Of a stretch of 64,000 nt of DNA, positions 1-10,484 are shown in pieces. Positions within the stretch are counted from its first letter, which is position 1. Every line of letters begins with the position of its first letter. Under the pieces are notes generated by a model. It saw only the letters and a list, made by a program, of their open reading frames with translations, was not told where the DNA came from and did no database searches. This stretch comes from Methylovulum sp. (GTDB lineage: Bacteria > Pseudomonadota > Gammaproteobacteria > Methylococcales > Methylomonadaceae): the NCBI GenBank assembly GCA_028712695.1, contig JAQTQZ010000020.1, forward strand, positions 1-64,000, given 5' to 3'. A program made the translations under genes and the position numbers.

Positions 1-167
1 GTTTGCCTGCACACACCAAAAATGGCTGACAATTCCTTTAGATTGAATCCGGCGGCGCTTAACAAAACGGCTTGGGTGCGCACCCGTGGGACATGGCTGG
101 GATGGTACCGTTTCAGGTGTTCTAGGGTCTCTCTTTCTTCAGCTAAAAGTGCATTTACAAACAGCAC
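1..167 (-). CDS. IS630-type transposase, N-terminal part (runs off left edge)
   Basis: The minus strand reads from a GTG at 167 down to base 1 without a stop, giving about 55 residues. The reading RETLEHLKRYHPSHVPRVRTQ followed by VLLSAAGF and KELSAIFGV is the start of the helix-turn-helix region of IS630-type transposases. A related copy at 46532-46660 starts with ATG at the homologous place, which supports this start. The catalytic DDE part would lie outside the window, so intactness cannot be judged. The element end appears to be near 242, where it cuts a brnT toxin gene. Confidence 0.7.
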   Translation of the reverse strand, partial: MLFVNALLAEERETLEHLKRYHPSHVPRVRTQAVLLSAAGFNLKELSAIFGVCRQ

Positions 168-242
168 CGTGAAATATTACATCGTCCAAATTTTGGTAAT
201 TTAACAGCTTTTTTTGTTAAAAGATTTTTGCACTATTACTTA
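41..242 (-). repeat. Dispersed repeat copy 1 (IS630-type element end)
   Basis: This stretch is closely similar, in the same orientation, to 46534-46734. It covers the transposase start and the AT-rich region to the element end. The two copies stop matching just after a shared GCACTAYTACTTA, and the flanks then differ completely (brnT here, tatD there). That marks the outer boundary of the mobile element. The copies differ at many positions, so the duplication is not recent. Confidence 0.75.
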
Positions 243-244
243 CT

Positions 245-319
245 TATCGAAGCACAAATATTAGGCTTATTTCTGTCCGTCGCTCACGCACCGAGGAGGT
301 TGCACTGTATGAAAGCTAA
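245..319 (+). pseudogene. brnT toxin, C-terminal remnant
   Basis: In frame with 245 the sequence reads about 24 codons ending IRLISVRRSRTEEVALYES and a TAA at 317-319. This matches the conserved tail of BrnT ribonuclease toxins, where 'RLISAR' is followed by a charged region. The tail overlaps the start of brnA by 11 bases, as in intact brnTA operons. Everything upstream is IS630-type sequence, so the toxin lost its N-terminal and catalytic part when the element inserted or recombined. This is a family reading from motif recognition only. Confidence 0.6.
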
Positions 320-557
320 AGATTTTGAGCAACAATTTGATGAAAATTCTGACATTACCGCTTCGTTGGACTTGTCAAAAGCTAAGCGTGTTTTACAAGC
401 GCAAAAGCGGGTAAATGTCGATTTCCCAACCTGGATGATTGAGTCTCTTGATCGGGAGGCTAGCAAATTAGGCGTTACTAGGCAGTCTATTATTAAAGTT
501 TGGCCCGCTGAAAGGTTGGAAAAGTCAGTGTTGAGCCATCCATCAAGCGGGACTTAA
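309..557 (+). CDS. brnA: BrnA family antitoxin (82 aa)
   Basis: The protein begins MKAKDFEQQFDENSDIT and contains KRVNVDFPTWMIESLDREA and GVTRQSIIKVW, the ribbon-helix-helix signature of BrnA/CopG-like antitoxins. BrnA binds and neutralises the BrnT ribonuclease and represses the operon. The ATG at 309 is chosen over an in-frame start at 228 because GAGGAGG lies about 11 bases upstream and the family starts with MKAKDF. The last 13 residues (LSHPSSGT end) differ from the usual short tail and may be read-through into unrelated sequence. Its toxin partner is truncated directly upstream, so this is an orphan antitoxin. Confidence 0.75.
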   Translation: MKAKDFEQQFDENSDITASLDLSKAKRVLQAQKRVNVDFPTWMIESLDREASKLGVTRQSIIKVWPAERLEKSVLSHPSSGT

Positions 558-608
558 AAGCAATAACTTTACCCACCATCAACTCAATCCAACCTAGACA
601 CATCCTTA

Positions 609-1159
609 GAGCCTGTTCAACATCTTCTACGGGCGTTTAAAATAGCGGGATGAGAAAAACTTACCCCAGTGACATAAGCCGGGAGCTGTTCGGACAGGCC
701 AAAGGCCTGCTGGAACCAGCCCGCAAGAAAACCCGTCCGCGCACCGTTGATTTGTACGATGTGTTCTGCGCCATGTCGTGGTTGACCCCCAAGGGGCACC
801 CCATGCCATCGCGGCCACCACGGCCAATGTCACTGACTGCCAAGGCGCACCCGACGCTATCGGGCACAATAAGGACAGGTTATCGTCGGTGGCCCCGGTC
901 TTGGTGGATGGCGGCTATACAGGCCAGCCGTTCGCCGGGGGCGTCCGGGAGCTGGTCGGGGCTACGGTACAAGTCGCCAAACGGGGCGGACTGCATACCT
1001 TCGCGGCCATCCCCCAACGTTGGGCCGTCGAACGCTCTTTAGCCTGGTTGGAAAAATGCCGCAGGCTTTGGAAAAACACCGGGCGTTTGCCCAACACCAG
1101 CCTGCAGTCCGTCAATTTGGCTTTTTTGGCCTTACTGTTACGAAGAATTGAACAGGCTC
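609..1159 (+). mobile_element. IS5-type element, internally deleted, with TIRs and TTA duplication
   Basis: Left end GAGCCTGTTCAA at 609-620 is repeated in inverted form as TTGAACAGGCTC at 1148-1159. Both ends are flanked by TTA (606-608 and 1160-1162), the TNA-type target duplication usual in several IS5 subgroups. Length is about 551 bases against roughly 0.8-1.2 kb for full elements, because the middle of the transposase gene is missing. With both ends preserved it could in principle be moved by a transposase acting in trans. Confidence 0.8.
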
Positions 1160-1188
1160 TTAAAAACCGCCTAGATAATACCTGTTAG
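650..1188 (+). pseudogene. IS5-type transposase with internal deletion
   Basis: The first frame gives MRKTYPSDISRELFGQAKGL to about FCAMSW (650-775), the usual N-terminus of IS5-type transposases. From about 778 a different frame continues with VDPQGAPHAIAATTANVTD, VLVDGGYTGQPF and RWAVERSLAWLEKCRRLWKN, the C-terminal half with the DGGY and final glutamate regions. The segment between them, including the first catalytic aspartate, is missing, and the two parts are in different frames. No active transposase can be made. Confidence 0.8.
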
Positions 1189-1195
1189 CTCAATA

Positions 1196-1378
1196 TCATC
1201 CTTCCCCGCCACGGGTTTGAATCCTATGCTGCCAAGCGTAATAGGCGCTTCGAGAAACCTTCATAAAATGGCACATCGCTCCAATTGAAAATTCGCTGTC
1301 ATGCTGTTTGATCCGGGCGTACCTTACCGATGTTCCTTGGCAAAGTACGCTGAGGCCTTTTTTACCCGCAGGGTACAA
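1196..1378 (-). pseudogene. IS3-type transposase orfB, N-terminal fragment
   Basis: This frame overlaps the end of orfA and reads RYARIKQHDSEFSIGAMCHF, MKVSRSAYYAWQHR and then stops at 1196. It is the N-terminal HTH-like start of IS3-family OrfB (integrase-type). The DDE catalytic core is absent. The break lies beside the inverted-repeat end of the IS5 derivative. Confidence 0.7.
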
Positions 1379-1699
1379 GTAACAGGTCGCGCTCCTCTAT
1401 TAAGCTGGCGTTTTCTTTTTTTAGGCGTCTTAATTCTTCGTATAAATGTTCGTCAGTACGAATTGCCTTATCCTGCAACATTGGCCGGCTGTATTTCTTG
1501 ATCCAAGTATGCAGGGTGTTTTCGTTAACCCCTAAACCTCTCGCGGTTTGCGCAATGGGATTGTCAGATTCATTGGCTAATTTGACTGCTGACGCTCTAA
1601 ATTCGGCTGTATACGTTTTGGGTTTTTCTTGGCTCATTGGGGATCACACCCTTTTAAGTTTATTTTAATTTGTGTGTCCGGTTTAGTGTAGCCACATCA
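1199..1699 (-). mobile_element. IS3-type element remnant, copy 1
   Basis: The left terminal repeat, read on the minus strand as TGATGTGGCTACACTAAACC, lies at about 1680-1699. It closely matches the left end of the second copy at 45943. Inside are a complete orfA and only the first part of orfB. The right part of the element is gone at about 1199, next to the IS5 derivative. Confidence 0.75.
1362..1637 (-). pseudogene. IS3-type transposase orfA
   Basis: The 91-residue frame reads KTYTAEFRASAVKLANESDN, GLGVNENTLHTWIKKY and RRLKKENASLIEERDLL. These are the helix-turn-helix and leucine-zipper parts of IS3-family OrfA, which binds the ends and is joined to OrfB by a -1 frameshift. The frame ends LLVPCG after a small insertion just before the A-run that would be the slippery site, so normal orfAB fusion looks disturbed. 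Because orfB is truncated, the element cannot move by itself. Confidence 0.75.
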
Positions 1700-1711
1700 C
1701 TGGAGGCTTGA

Positions 1712-1981
1712 GGCTATCCCCACAAAACTGTCAACCAGTCAGCTGGCAAATACACCCGCGACAAAGACGGCGAGGGTTTCTGTGAGGCCCATCCGAACAC
1801 GATGGGGGGCTTCTGGTCGCTATTGTGTTCTTGGCTGCGCCCACATCGTGGCATTTCACAAGCCAAGTGGCCGCAGTACCTGGGCTTTTTTGAGTTTGTC
1901 CATAACTCCAGAAAACGGGGCGAAAACTTGCTGCCTTCGTTACTGGCTGTTTTGGTTAAAAAGACCACGAAATCCATATAG
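1712..1981 (+). pseudogene. IS1595-type transposase, C-terminal remnant
   Basis: An open frame without a start codon reads HKTVNQSAGKYTRDKDGEGF, then NTMGGFWSLLCSWLRPHRGI and YLGFFEFVHNSRKRGENLL before a TAG at 1979-1981. The pattern 'N..E.FWS.LK/R...RG', with FEF(V/A)..YN-like tail, is typical of IS1595-family (ISXO2-like) transposases. An in-frame stop at 1709 and the adjacent IS3 end show that the front of the gene is lost. The piece ends eight bases before the end of thiC. Confidence 0.7.
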
Positions 1982-1988
1982 AGCCCAC

Positions 1989-3995
<2,007 letters not shown>

Positions 3996-4213
3996 TGTTT
4001 TGCTAAGTTAAAGGAAAACAGAACGGATTGCAAGCCCACTGGCTGATAGCAGAAAAAAACAAAATAAACAGTCACTTAATACATTAACACGTCGATATTT
4101 GAAACTGCATAGGCATTTTTAATGTTCTGCTATTGATTGCAAAAAAACAAAAAATGCTAAACTAATAGGTCTTTTGTTCTTTTACTAAAAACCATTTGAC
4201 TTAGCGAGGTTTT

Positions 4214-4942
4214 GTGAAAATATCTGTTGTTGTTCCTGTTCGTAATGAAGCAGACAATATTATCCCTTTGATTAACGAAATTATTGATGCCATGAATGAG
4301 GCAGAACACTATGAAATTATTTATGTTGACGATGGCAGTAGCGATACCACCGAAACCATCTTGCAACAATCTCTCCATCGCATTAATAACCTCAGAGTAA
4401 TTCGACATCGGCATAGTTATGGACAAAGCACGGCAATATATACAGGAATAAAAGCGGCGCGTTATCCTTGGATTGCAACCTTAGATGGTGATGGACAAAA
4501 TGATCCGGCGGATATCCCCCATTTATATAACGCATTAATTGAAAATCAAAAAACAACACCTAATTTATGGATGGTCGCAGGATGGCGTGACAAGCGCCAT
4601 GATTCTAGTTGGCGTTTATTTTCATCAAAAGTGGCTAACGCCATACGCTCTTCCCTACTAGGCGACAGAACACCGGATACCGGCTGTGGTTTAAAAGTGT
4701 TTTCGAGGGAAGGTTTTTTAAGCTTACCTTATTTTGATCACATGCACCGTTTTTTACCGGCTTTGGTATTAAGGTCTGGCGGCCAGGTCATTTCTGAACC
4801 CGTCAATCATCGCGCAAGAACTCGCGGTCAATCAAAATATGGCACGTTAGACAGGCTATGGGCGGGGATTATCGATTTATCAGGTGTCATCTGGTTAAAA
4901 ACACGAACTAAAATTGCAGAGGCTAAAGAACTTGAACATTGA
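4214..4942 (+). CDS. Family 2 glycosyltransferase (dolichyl-phosphate mannosyltransferase-like)
   Basis: The 242-residue protein starts MKISVVVPVRNEADNI, has YVDDGSSD at about 38-44 and the metal-binding LDGDGQNDP at 90-98. This is the GT-A fold of polyprenyl-phosphate sugar transferases such as DPM1/ArnC. No C-terminal membrane helices are present, unlike ArnC. It overlaps by 29 bases with a downstream LAB_N membrane protein, so the two probably work together in transferring a sugar to a lipid carrier or to lipid A. The exact sugar cannot be told from sequence. Confidence 0.8.
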   Translation: MKISVVVPVRNEADNIIPLINEIIDAMNEAEHYEIIYVDDGSSDTTETILQQSLHRINNLRVIRHRHSYGQSTAIYTGIKAARYPWIATLDGDGQNDPADIPHLYNALIENQKTTPNLWMVAGWRDKRHDSSWRLFSSKVANAIRSSLLGDRTPDTGCGLKVFSREGFLSLPYFDHMHRFLPALVLRSGGQVISEPVNHRARTRGQSKYGTLDRLWAGIIDLSGVIWLKTRTKIAEAKELEH

Positions 4943-5237
4943 AAAAGAAACCATTTGGCTGATCGTCGGGTTTATCGGACAAGCCTTATTTTCCGCTCGA
5001 TTTATCGTGCAATGGCTAAAAAGTGAGCGCGAAAAGAAAAGTGTTTTTCCAATTGCATTTTGGTATTTCAGTATTGCTGGCGGCGTCACCTTGCTAACTT
5101 ACGCTATTTACCGGCAAGATCCGGTTTTTATCGTCGGCCAATTAAGTGGGTTGTTCATTTATTTTCGAAATCTATACTTTGTCATTTACGAACGCAAAGC
5201 TTCTCTAGCTATCCATACGAAATCCATTAAAAATTAA
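4914..5237 (+). CDS. LAB_N (lipid-A-disaccharide synthase N-terminal-like) membrane protein
   Basis: The small protein (107 aa from the TTG at 4914, or 101 from the TTG at 4932) has three predicted membrane segments: IWLIVGFIGQALFSARFIVQ, PIAFWYFSIAGGVTLLTYAI and PVFIVGQLSGLFIYFRNLYF. The QALFSARFIVQW and YFRNLYF patterns define the LAB_N family, which resembles SMR-type small transporters and is often paired with GT2 enzymes. Start choice is uncertain because there is no ATG and the gene overlaps the glycosyltransferase. A role in presenting the lipid-linked sugar is inferred from this pairing. Confidence 0.75.
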   Translation: MQRLKNLNIEKETIWLIVGFIGQALFSARFIVQWLKSEREKKSVFPIAFWYFSIAGGVTLLTYAIYRQDPVFIVGQLSGLFIYFRNLYFVIYERKASLAIHTKSIKN

Positions 5238-5270
5238 TACCACATTGAGCTTAGAAACAACCCTAACGTG

Positions 5271-5302
5271 GAGCCACTAATATCAGTGGCTCTGTGATTT
5301 TT
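5271..5302 (+). terminator. Hairpin after the GT2/LAB_N pair
   Basis: A perfect 8-bp stem GAGCCACT/AGTGGCTC with loop AATATC is followed by TGTGATTTTT. It lies 34 bases after the LAB_N stop codon and is a fair intrinsic terminator, though the T-run is preceded by four other bases. Confidence 0.55.
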
Positions 5303-5485
5303 GCCACTATCTGAGCCAAAGCTCCAAAAACAAGCTTTCGTAAAATTATACGCTTGTTACGTAAATCACCTGACCCGAACAATAATAGGCCGGATATAGC
5401 CATGATTGCTATGAATCCAAATGAACGCCGAAAAATGAAATGCCCAATCGATAATTTTTCAACTAACTGGGAATATTAGAGTAAT

Positions 5486-6829
5486 TTAATGCGTATAACG
5501 CGCCAACAAGCCATTATTGCTATGAATTTCCGGTAAAGGTATTTTTACTTCATAGCCACCGCCAGGTGCTTCTTGCATCACATTTCCATATTTGTCTTCC
5601 ATGTGATCAAGTGTAATATTCCGATTGCCTTCGGGTAAAATTAGCTCCAACCTGTCACCTACTGAAAACTTGTTTTTGACATCAACCATAGCAAGTCCGG
5701 TTGCCGCGTCATAACTCTTAATTTCGCCACAAAACTGCTGCTGATGGCTTTTAGAATAGCCCGTAATATAATTCTGCTGCTCATGCGTATGGTGGCGTTG
5801 ATAGAAACCATCCGTGTAGCCACGATTAGCCAAGTTTTCCAAAATACCAATCAGTTCTGGCTGAAAGGGAAGTCCTGCAAGGGCGTCATCAATCGCTAGG
5901 CGATAAGTTTGGGCTGTGCGTGCCACATAATAATGGGATTTGGTGCGGCCTTCTATTTTAAGGCTGTCGACACCAATTTCCACTAGTCGTTGAACATGCT
6001 CAACTGCCCGCAAATCTTTGGAATTCATAATGTAAGTGCCATTTTCATCCTCCATGACCGGCAACAATTCGCCTTTACGGCCTTCTTCTTCCAGAAAATA
6101 GATGTTATCGGCTAATGGATGCCTTTCGGCGCCACCGCAACTGGCAGCACTAATGTCAGCCATCGACAACACATTGTTAGCAACGACAGTATCACCCTCG
6201 GCATTTTCCTCAGCAGGTATGGTGTCATATTTCCACCGGCAAGAATTGGTGCAAGTGCCTTGATTAGGGTCACGGTGATTAAAGTACCCAGATAGCAAAC
6301 AGCGCCCCGAATAGGCAATACACAACGCCCCATGAACAAAAACCTCTAGCTCCATATCAGGGCATTGCTGGCGAATTTCAGCAATTTCATCTAACGATAA
6401 TTCACGCGACAAAATAACCCGCTCAACCCCTATGCTTTGCCAAAACTTAACCGCAGCATAATTTACGGTATTCGCTTGCACAGATAAGTGTATGGGCATA
6501 TCTGGCCACTCATCGCGGGTCATCATAATTAACCCTGGATCAGCCATAATCAACGCATCAGGCCGCATAGCAATAATTGGGGCCATGTCCTTCATAAAGG
6601 TTTTAATTTTGGCATTATGCGGAATGACATTAGCCGCCAAAAAAAACTTTTTGCCCAAGTCATGCGCCTCAGCGATACCTTTAGCCAGATTTTCAGCGAG
6701 AAAATCATTATTACGTACCCGCAAGCTGTACCGGGGTTGTCCGGCATAAACGGCATCAGCGCCAAAAGCAAACGCATAACGCATATTTTTAAGTGTGCCA
6801 GCTGGGGAAAGAAGCTCAATATGTTTCAT
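5486..6829 (-). CDS. trhP: tRNA uridine hydroxylation protein TrhP (YegQ, peptidase U32 family)
   Basis: The 447-residue protein starts MKHIELLSPAGTLKNMRYAF and carries GADAVYAG and the U32 signature EVFVHGALCIAYSGRC. It has extra cysteines (GTCTNSCRW) thought to hold an iron-sulfur cluster. In E. coli TrhP (YegQ, about 450 aa) is needed, with prephenate, for 5-hydroxyuridine at the wobble base of tRNAs. Length and order match YegQ rather than the shorter UbiU/UbiV proteins. It is monocistronic here, downstream in direction from purA but separated by 150 bases. Confidence 0.88.
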   Translation of the reverse strand: MKHIELLSPAGTLKNMRYAFAFGADAVYAGQPRYSLRVRNNDFLAENLAKGIAEAHDLGKKFFLAANVIPHNAKIKTFMKDMAPIIAMRPDALIMADPGLIMMTRDEWPDMPIHLSVQANTVNYAAVKFWQSIGVERVILSRELSLDEIAEIRQQCPDMELEVFVHGALCIAYSGRCLLSGYFNHRDPNQGTCTNSCRWKYDTIPAEENAEGDTVVANNVLSMADISAASCGGAERHPLADNIYFLEEEGRKGELLPVMEDENGTYIMNSKDLRAVEHVQRLVEIGVDSLKIEGRTKSHYYVARTAQTYRLAIDDALAGLPFQPELIGILENLANRGYTDGFYQRHHTHEQQNYITGYSKSHQQQFCGEIKSYDAATGLAMVDVKNKFSVGDRLELILPEGNRNITLDHMEDKYGNVMQEAPGGGYEVKIPLPEIHSNNGLLARYTH

Positions 6830-6979
6830 GGTGACAATAATTAAAAAGCCCGCTTACATTCGATGTAGAAATGCAGCCAATGCTCAAGCTAAAAACTTTT
6901 TCAGAGTGGAGACACCTTCTCCTTTTCTTTTCTGAAGCAAGAAGGCGTCATTTATGGGATAAACAGGCTTATCAAGCCT

Positions 6980-8287
<1,308 letters not shown>

Positions 8288-9532
8288 TTACGACTGCATG
8301 GATGCAGAAGATAGGGCAATGCCTGGGGCAATTGCCGAAACTAGCGCTAAGGGCTTTACAACCCAGTGTTGTTGGTCTTGTTCTAAAAAGGCGGTGCAAC
8401 CTAATTCCTCCGCCCCACCGATTTGACCAGGCAGTTGCTGAATCACCGCCTGTTGCTGCGCACGTAAATCCCTAATCTTTTCATGTAGCGAAGCATCATC
8501 TATACACGGTGCGAAGATAAGCTCGCGCTTTTCGTACTGGAAGGATTGTTTGCTTAGCGACGATAATACTTTCAAATCTGCACTAAAACCTGTCGCGGGG
8601 CGTCCACGACCAAATACCGCGCCGATATTGTCATAACGGCCGCCTCTTGCTATTTCCCTGCCCACTGATGGCACAAACGCCGCAAATACAACCCCAGTAT
8701 GGTAATGATAACCGCGCAATTCAGCCAAATCGAAACTGATCGTCAACCCAGGAAACCGGGCAGCCAATTTTTCGGCAATTACCCTCAAATTAGCAAGCGC
8801 CTGTTTGACCTCATCGTCAGCTGTGGCAAACAAGGATCGGGCTTGGTCAAGTATGTCTTTGTCGCCGTTTAGCTCGGGTAATTTCAGAAACATCTCTTTA
8901 AGTTCGCCGTTGATGTCATAACCCGCCATCAATTCTTTCAGCTCTGGTCTTGCTTTACGCTGTAACACAGCAAACAACTCACTTTCCTGATCGTCAGTCA
9001 AGTTTGCCTGTGCTGATAAGGCGCGGTATATACCTACATGCCCTAAATCCAGATGAACGTTCTGCAAGCCCGTTGTTGCCAACATTTCCAGCATCAGACA
9101 AATCACTTCCACATCACTTTCCAGTCCAGCATGCCCATATAACTCGGCACCCAGCTGCATAGGGCTGCGTGTTTTTTCTAAAGGGTCACCGCGTGTATGC
9201 AAGACAGTACCAACATAGCACAAACGCGTTGGCGACTCGTTCTTTAGGTTATGCGCATCTATTCTGGCAACCTGCGGAGTCATATCAGCCCTTACCCCCA
9301 ACATCTCACCACTCACTTGGTCTGTTAGCTTAAAGGTTTGCAATGCCAAATCATGGCCTGCTCCCGTCAATAAAGAATCGAGAAAATCAATGAATGGCGG
9401 GATCACCAAGTTATAGCCCCAGCAAGCAAATTGCGCCAGTAGCTTATTGCGCAAGCTTTCCAAATGTTGCGCCTCGACTGGCAGAACTTCTTCAATGCCA
9501 TCCGGCAAAAGCCAGGAATTTTTTTGTCGCAT
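8288..9532 (-). CDS. hisZ: ATP phosphoribosyltransferase regulatory subunit HisZ
   Basis: HisZ is a catalytically inactive histidyl-tRNA synthetase paralogue that combines with the short form of HisG to make the first enzyme of histidine synthesis. The protein (414 aa from the ATG at 9532) starts MRQKNSWLLPDGIEEVLP and keeps aaRS-like motifs such as VRADMTPQVARID and ARGGRYDNIGAVFG. A GTG five codons upstream is possible but less likely because the family begins near MRQK. The window also has the short hisG at 33319, which needs HisZ. It sits between hflC and purA. Confidence 0.92.
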   Translation of the reverse strand: MRQKNSWLLPDGIEEVLPVEAQHLESLRNKLLAQFACWGYNLVIPPFIDFLDSLLTGAGHDLALQTFKLTDQVSGEMLGVRADMTPQVARIDAHNLKNESPTRLCYVGTVLHTRGDPLEKTRSPMQLGAELYGHAGLESDVEVICLMLEMLATTGLQNVHLDLGHVGIYRALSAQANLTDDQESELFAVLQRKARPELKELMAGYDINGELKEMFLKLPELNGDKDILDQARSLFATADDEVKQALANLRVIAEKLAARFPGLTISFDLAELRGYHYHTGVVFAAFVPSVGREIARGGRYDNIGAVFGRGRPATGFSADLKVLSSLSKQSFQYEKRELIFAPCIDDASLHEKIRDLRAQQQAVIQQLPGQIGGAEELGCTAFLEQDQQHWVVKPLALVSAIAPGIALSSASMQS

Positions 9533-9552
9533 ATTATATGTGTCCACTCAAA

Positions 9553-9581
9553 CAAAACGCCCCGTCAGACGGAGCGTTTTG
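9553..9581 (-). terminator. Terminator-like hairpin between hflC and hisZ
   Basis: Read on the minus strand, CAAAACGCTCCGTC pairs with GACGGGGCGTTTTG (one G·T pair) almost without loop, and is followed by TTTG. It lies 21 bases upstream of the hisZ ATG and after hflC, so it can end most hflKC transcripts or attenuate read-through into hisZ-purA. Confidence 0.65.
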
Positions 9582-9614
9582 ATATTTCTTAAGGAATTAA
9601 TTAGGGGGAAGAAC

Positions 9615-10484
9615 TTATTTCTGTTTCTTAAAATATTGAAAAAATTCAGAATCTGGATCAAGCACCATCATATTTGAATTGGAAAATGTCTTTTTGTATG
9701 CACTCAAGCTACGGTAAAAAGCAAAAAACTCAGCGTCCTGCCCATAAGCTTGGGCATATATTTCGGATGATTTGGCATCGCCTTCACCGCGCAGCTTTTC
9801 GGCATCGCGATAGGCATTGGCCAACATAACCACCCGTTGCCTATCCGCATCCGCGCGTATTTTTTCAGCCGCTTCGGCACCTTCTGACCGGAACTCACGG
9901 GCAACCCGCTCGCGCTCTGCCTCCATCCGTCTGAAAACTGAAACGCTAACCTCTTCTGGTAAGTCAATACGCATAACCTGGACATCAAGAATTTCCATCC
10001 CTAAATCAGCCGCCACAGATTTGGAATTTTCAATCAAAAGTTCACGGATCGCACTGCGGTCAGTTGAAACTAGTTGTTTGATATTACGCTTACTGAATTC
10101 GCTACGAAAAGCATCTTTGATAATCTGGTCTAGCCGCAAATTAGCCTGATCTATATCGCCGGCAACCACCGTATAAAACTTCGTCACATCACCGATACGC
10201 CATTTAACAAAAAAATCAACGATGACGTTTTTCTTTTCAGCTGTTAAAAACCGCTCTGGATTTGAATCCATTGTTTGAATACGTGCATCAAACAGCTTTA
10301 CATTGTTGACTAGCGGCCATTTAAAATGCAATCCAGGCTCATAATCACTTTTCACGATTTTGCCTAAATAGAACTTAATGGCTTTTTCTGTTTCGTTAAC
10401 TGTAAACATAGATGACATCATTGCCAGAAAAAGACCTGCAATTATGATATAGCCTGTTGTTTTTACCATATTATTTTGCATCAT
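9615..10484 (-). CDS. hflC: Protease modulator HflC
   Basis: HflC is a SPFH/prohibitin-family membrane protein that forms a large periplasmic cage with HflK around the FtsH protease and modulates turnover of membrane proteins. The 289-residue protein has one N-terminal membrane segment (GYIIIAGLFLAMMSSMF, about 11-27), VNETEKAIKFYLGKIV as SPFH start, and a long coiled coil with RMEAERERVAREFRSEGAEA. Its ATG overlaps the hflK stop by one base, so the two are translationally coupled. Confidence 0.95.
   Translation of the reverse strand: MMQNNMVKTTGYIIIAGLFLAMMSSMFTVNETEKAIKFYLGKIVKSDYEPGLHFKWPLVNNVKLFDARIQTMDSNPERFLTAEKKNVIVDFFVKWRIGDVTKFYTVVAGDIDQANLRLDQIIKDAFRSEFSKRNIKQLVSTDRSAIRELLIENSKSVAADLGMEILDVQVMRIDLPEEVSVSVFRRMEAERERVAREFRSEGAEAAEKIRADADRQRVVMLANAYRDAEKLRGEGDAKSSEIYAQAYGQDAEFFAFYRSLSAYKKTFSNSNMMVLDPDSEFFQYFKKQK

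Noticed and set aside
228-308. Longer start for brnA at 228
   Set aside because: The extension lies in IS630 and brnT remnant sequence; the ATG at 309 has a strong ribosome site and the family start MKAKDF.
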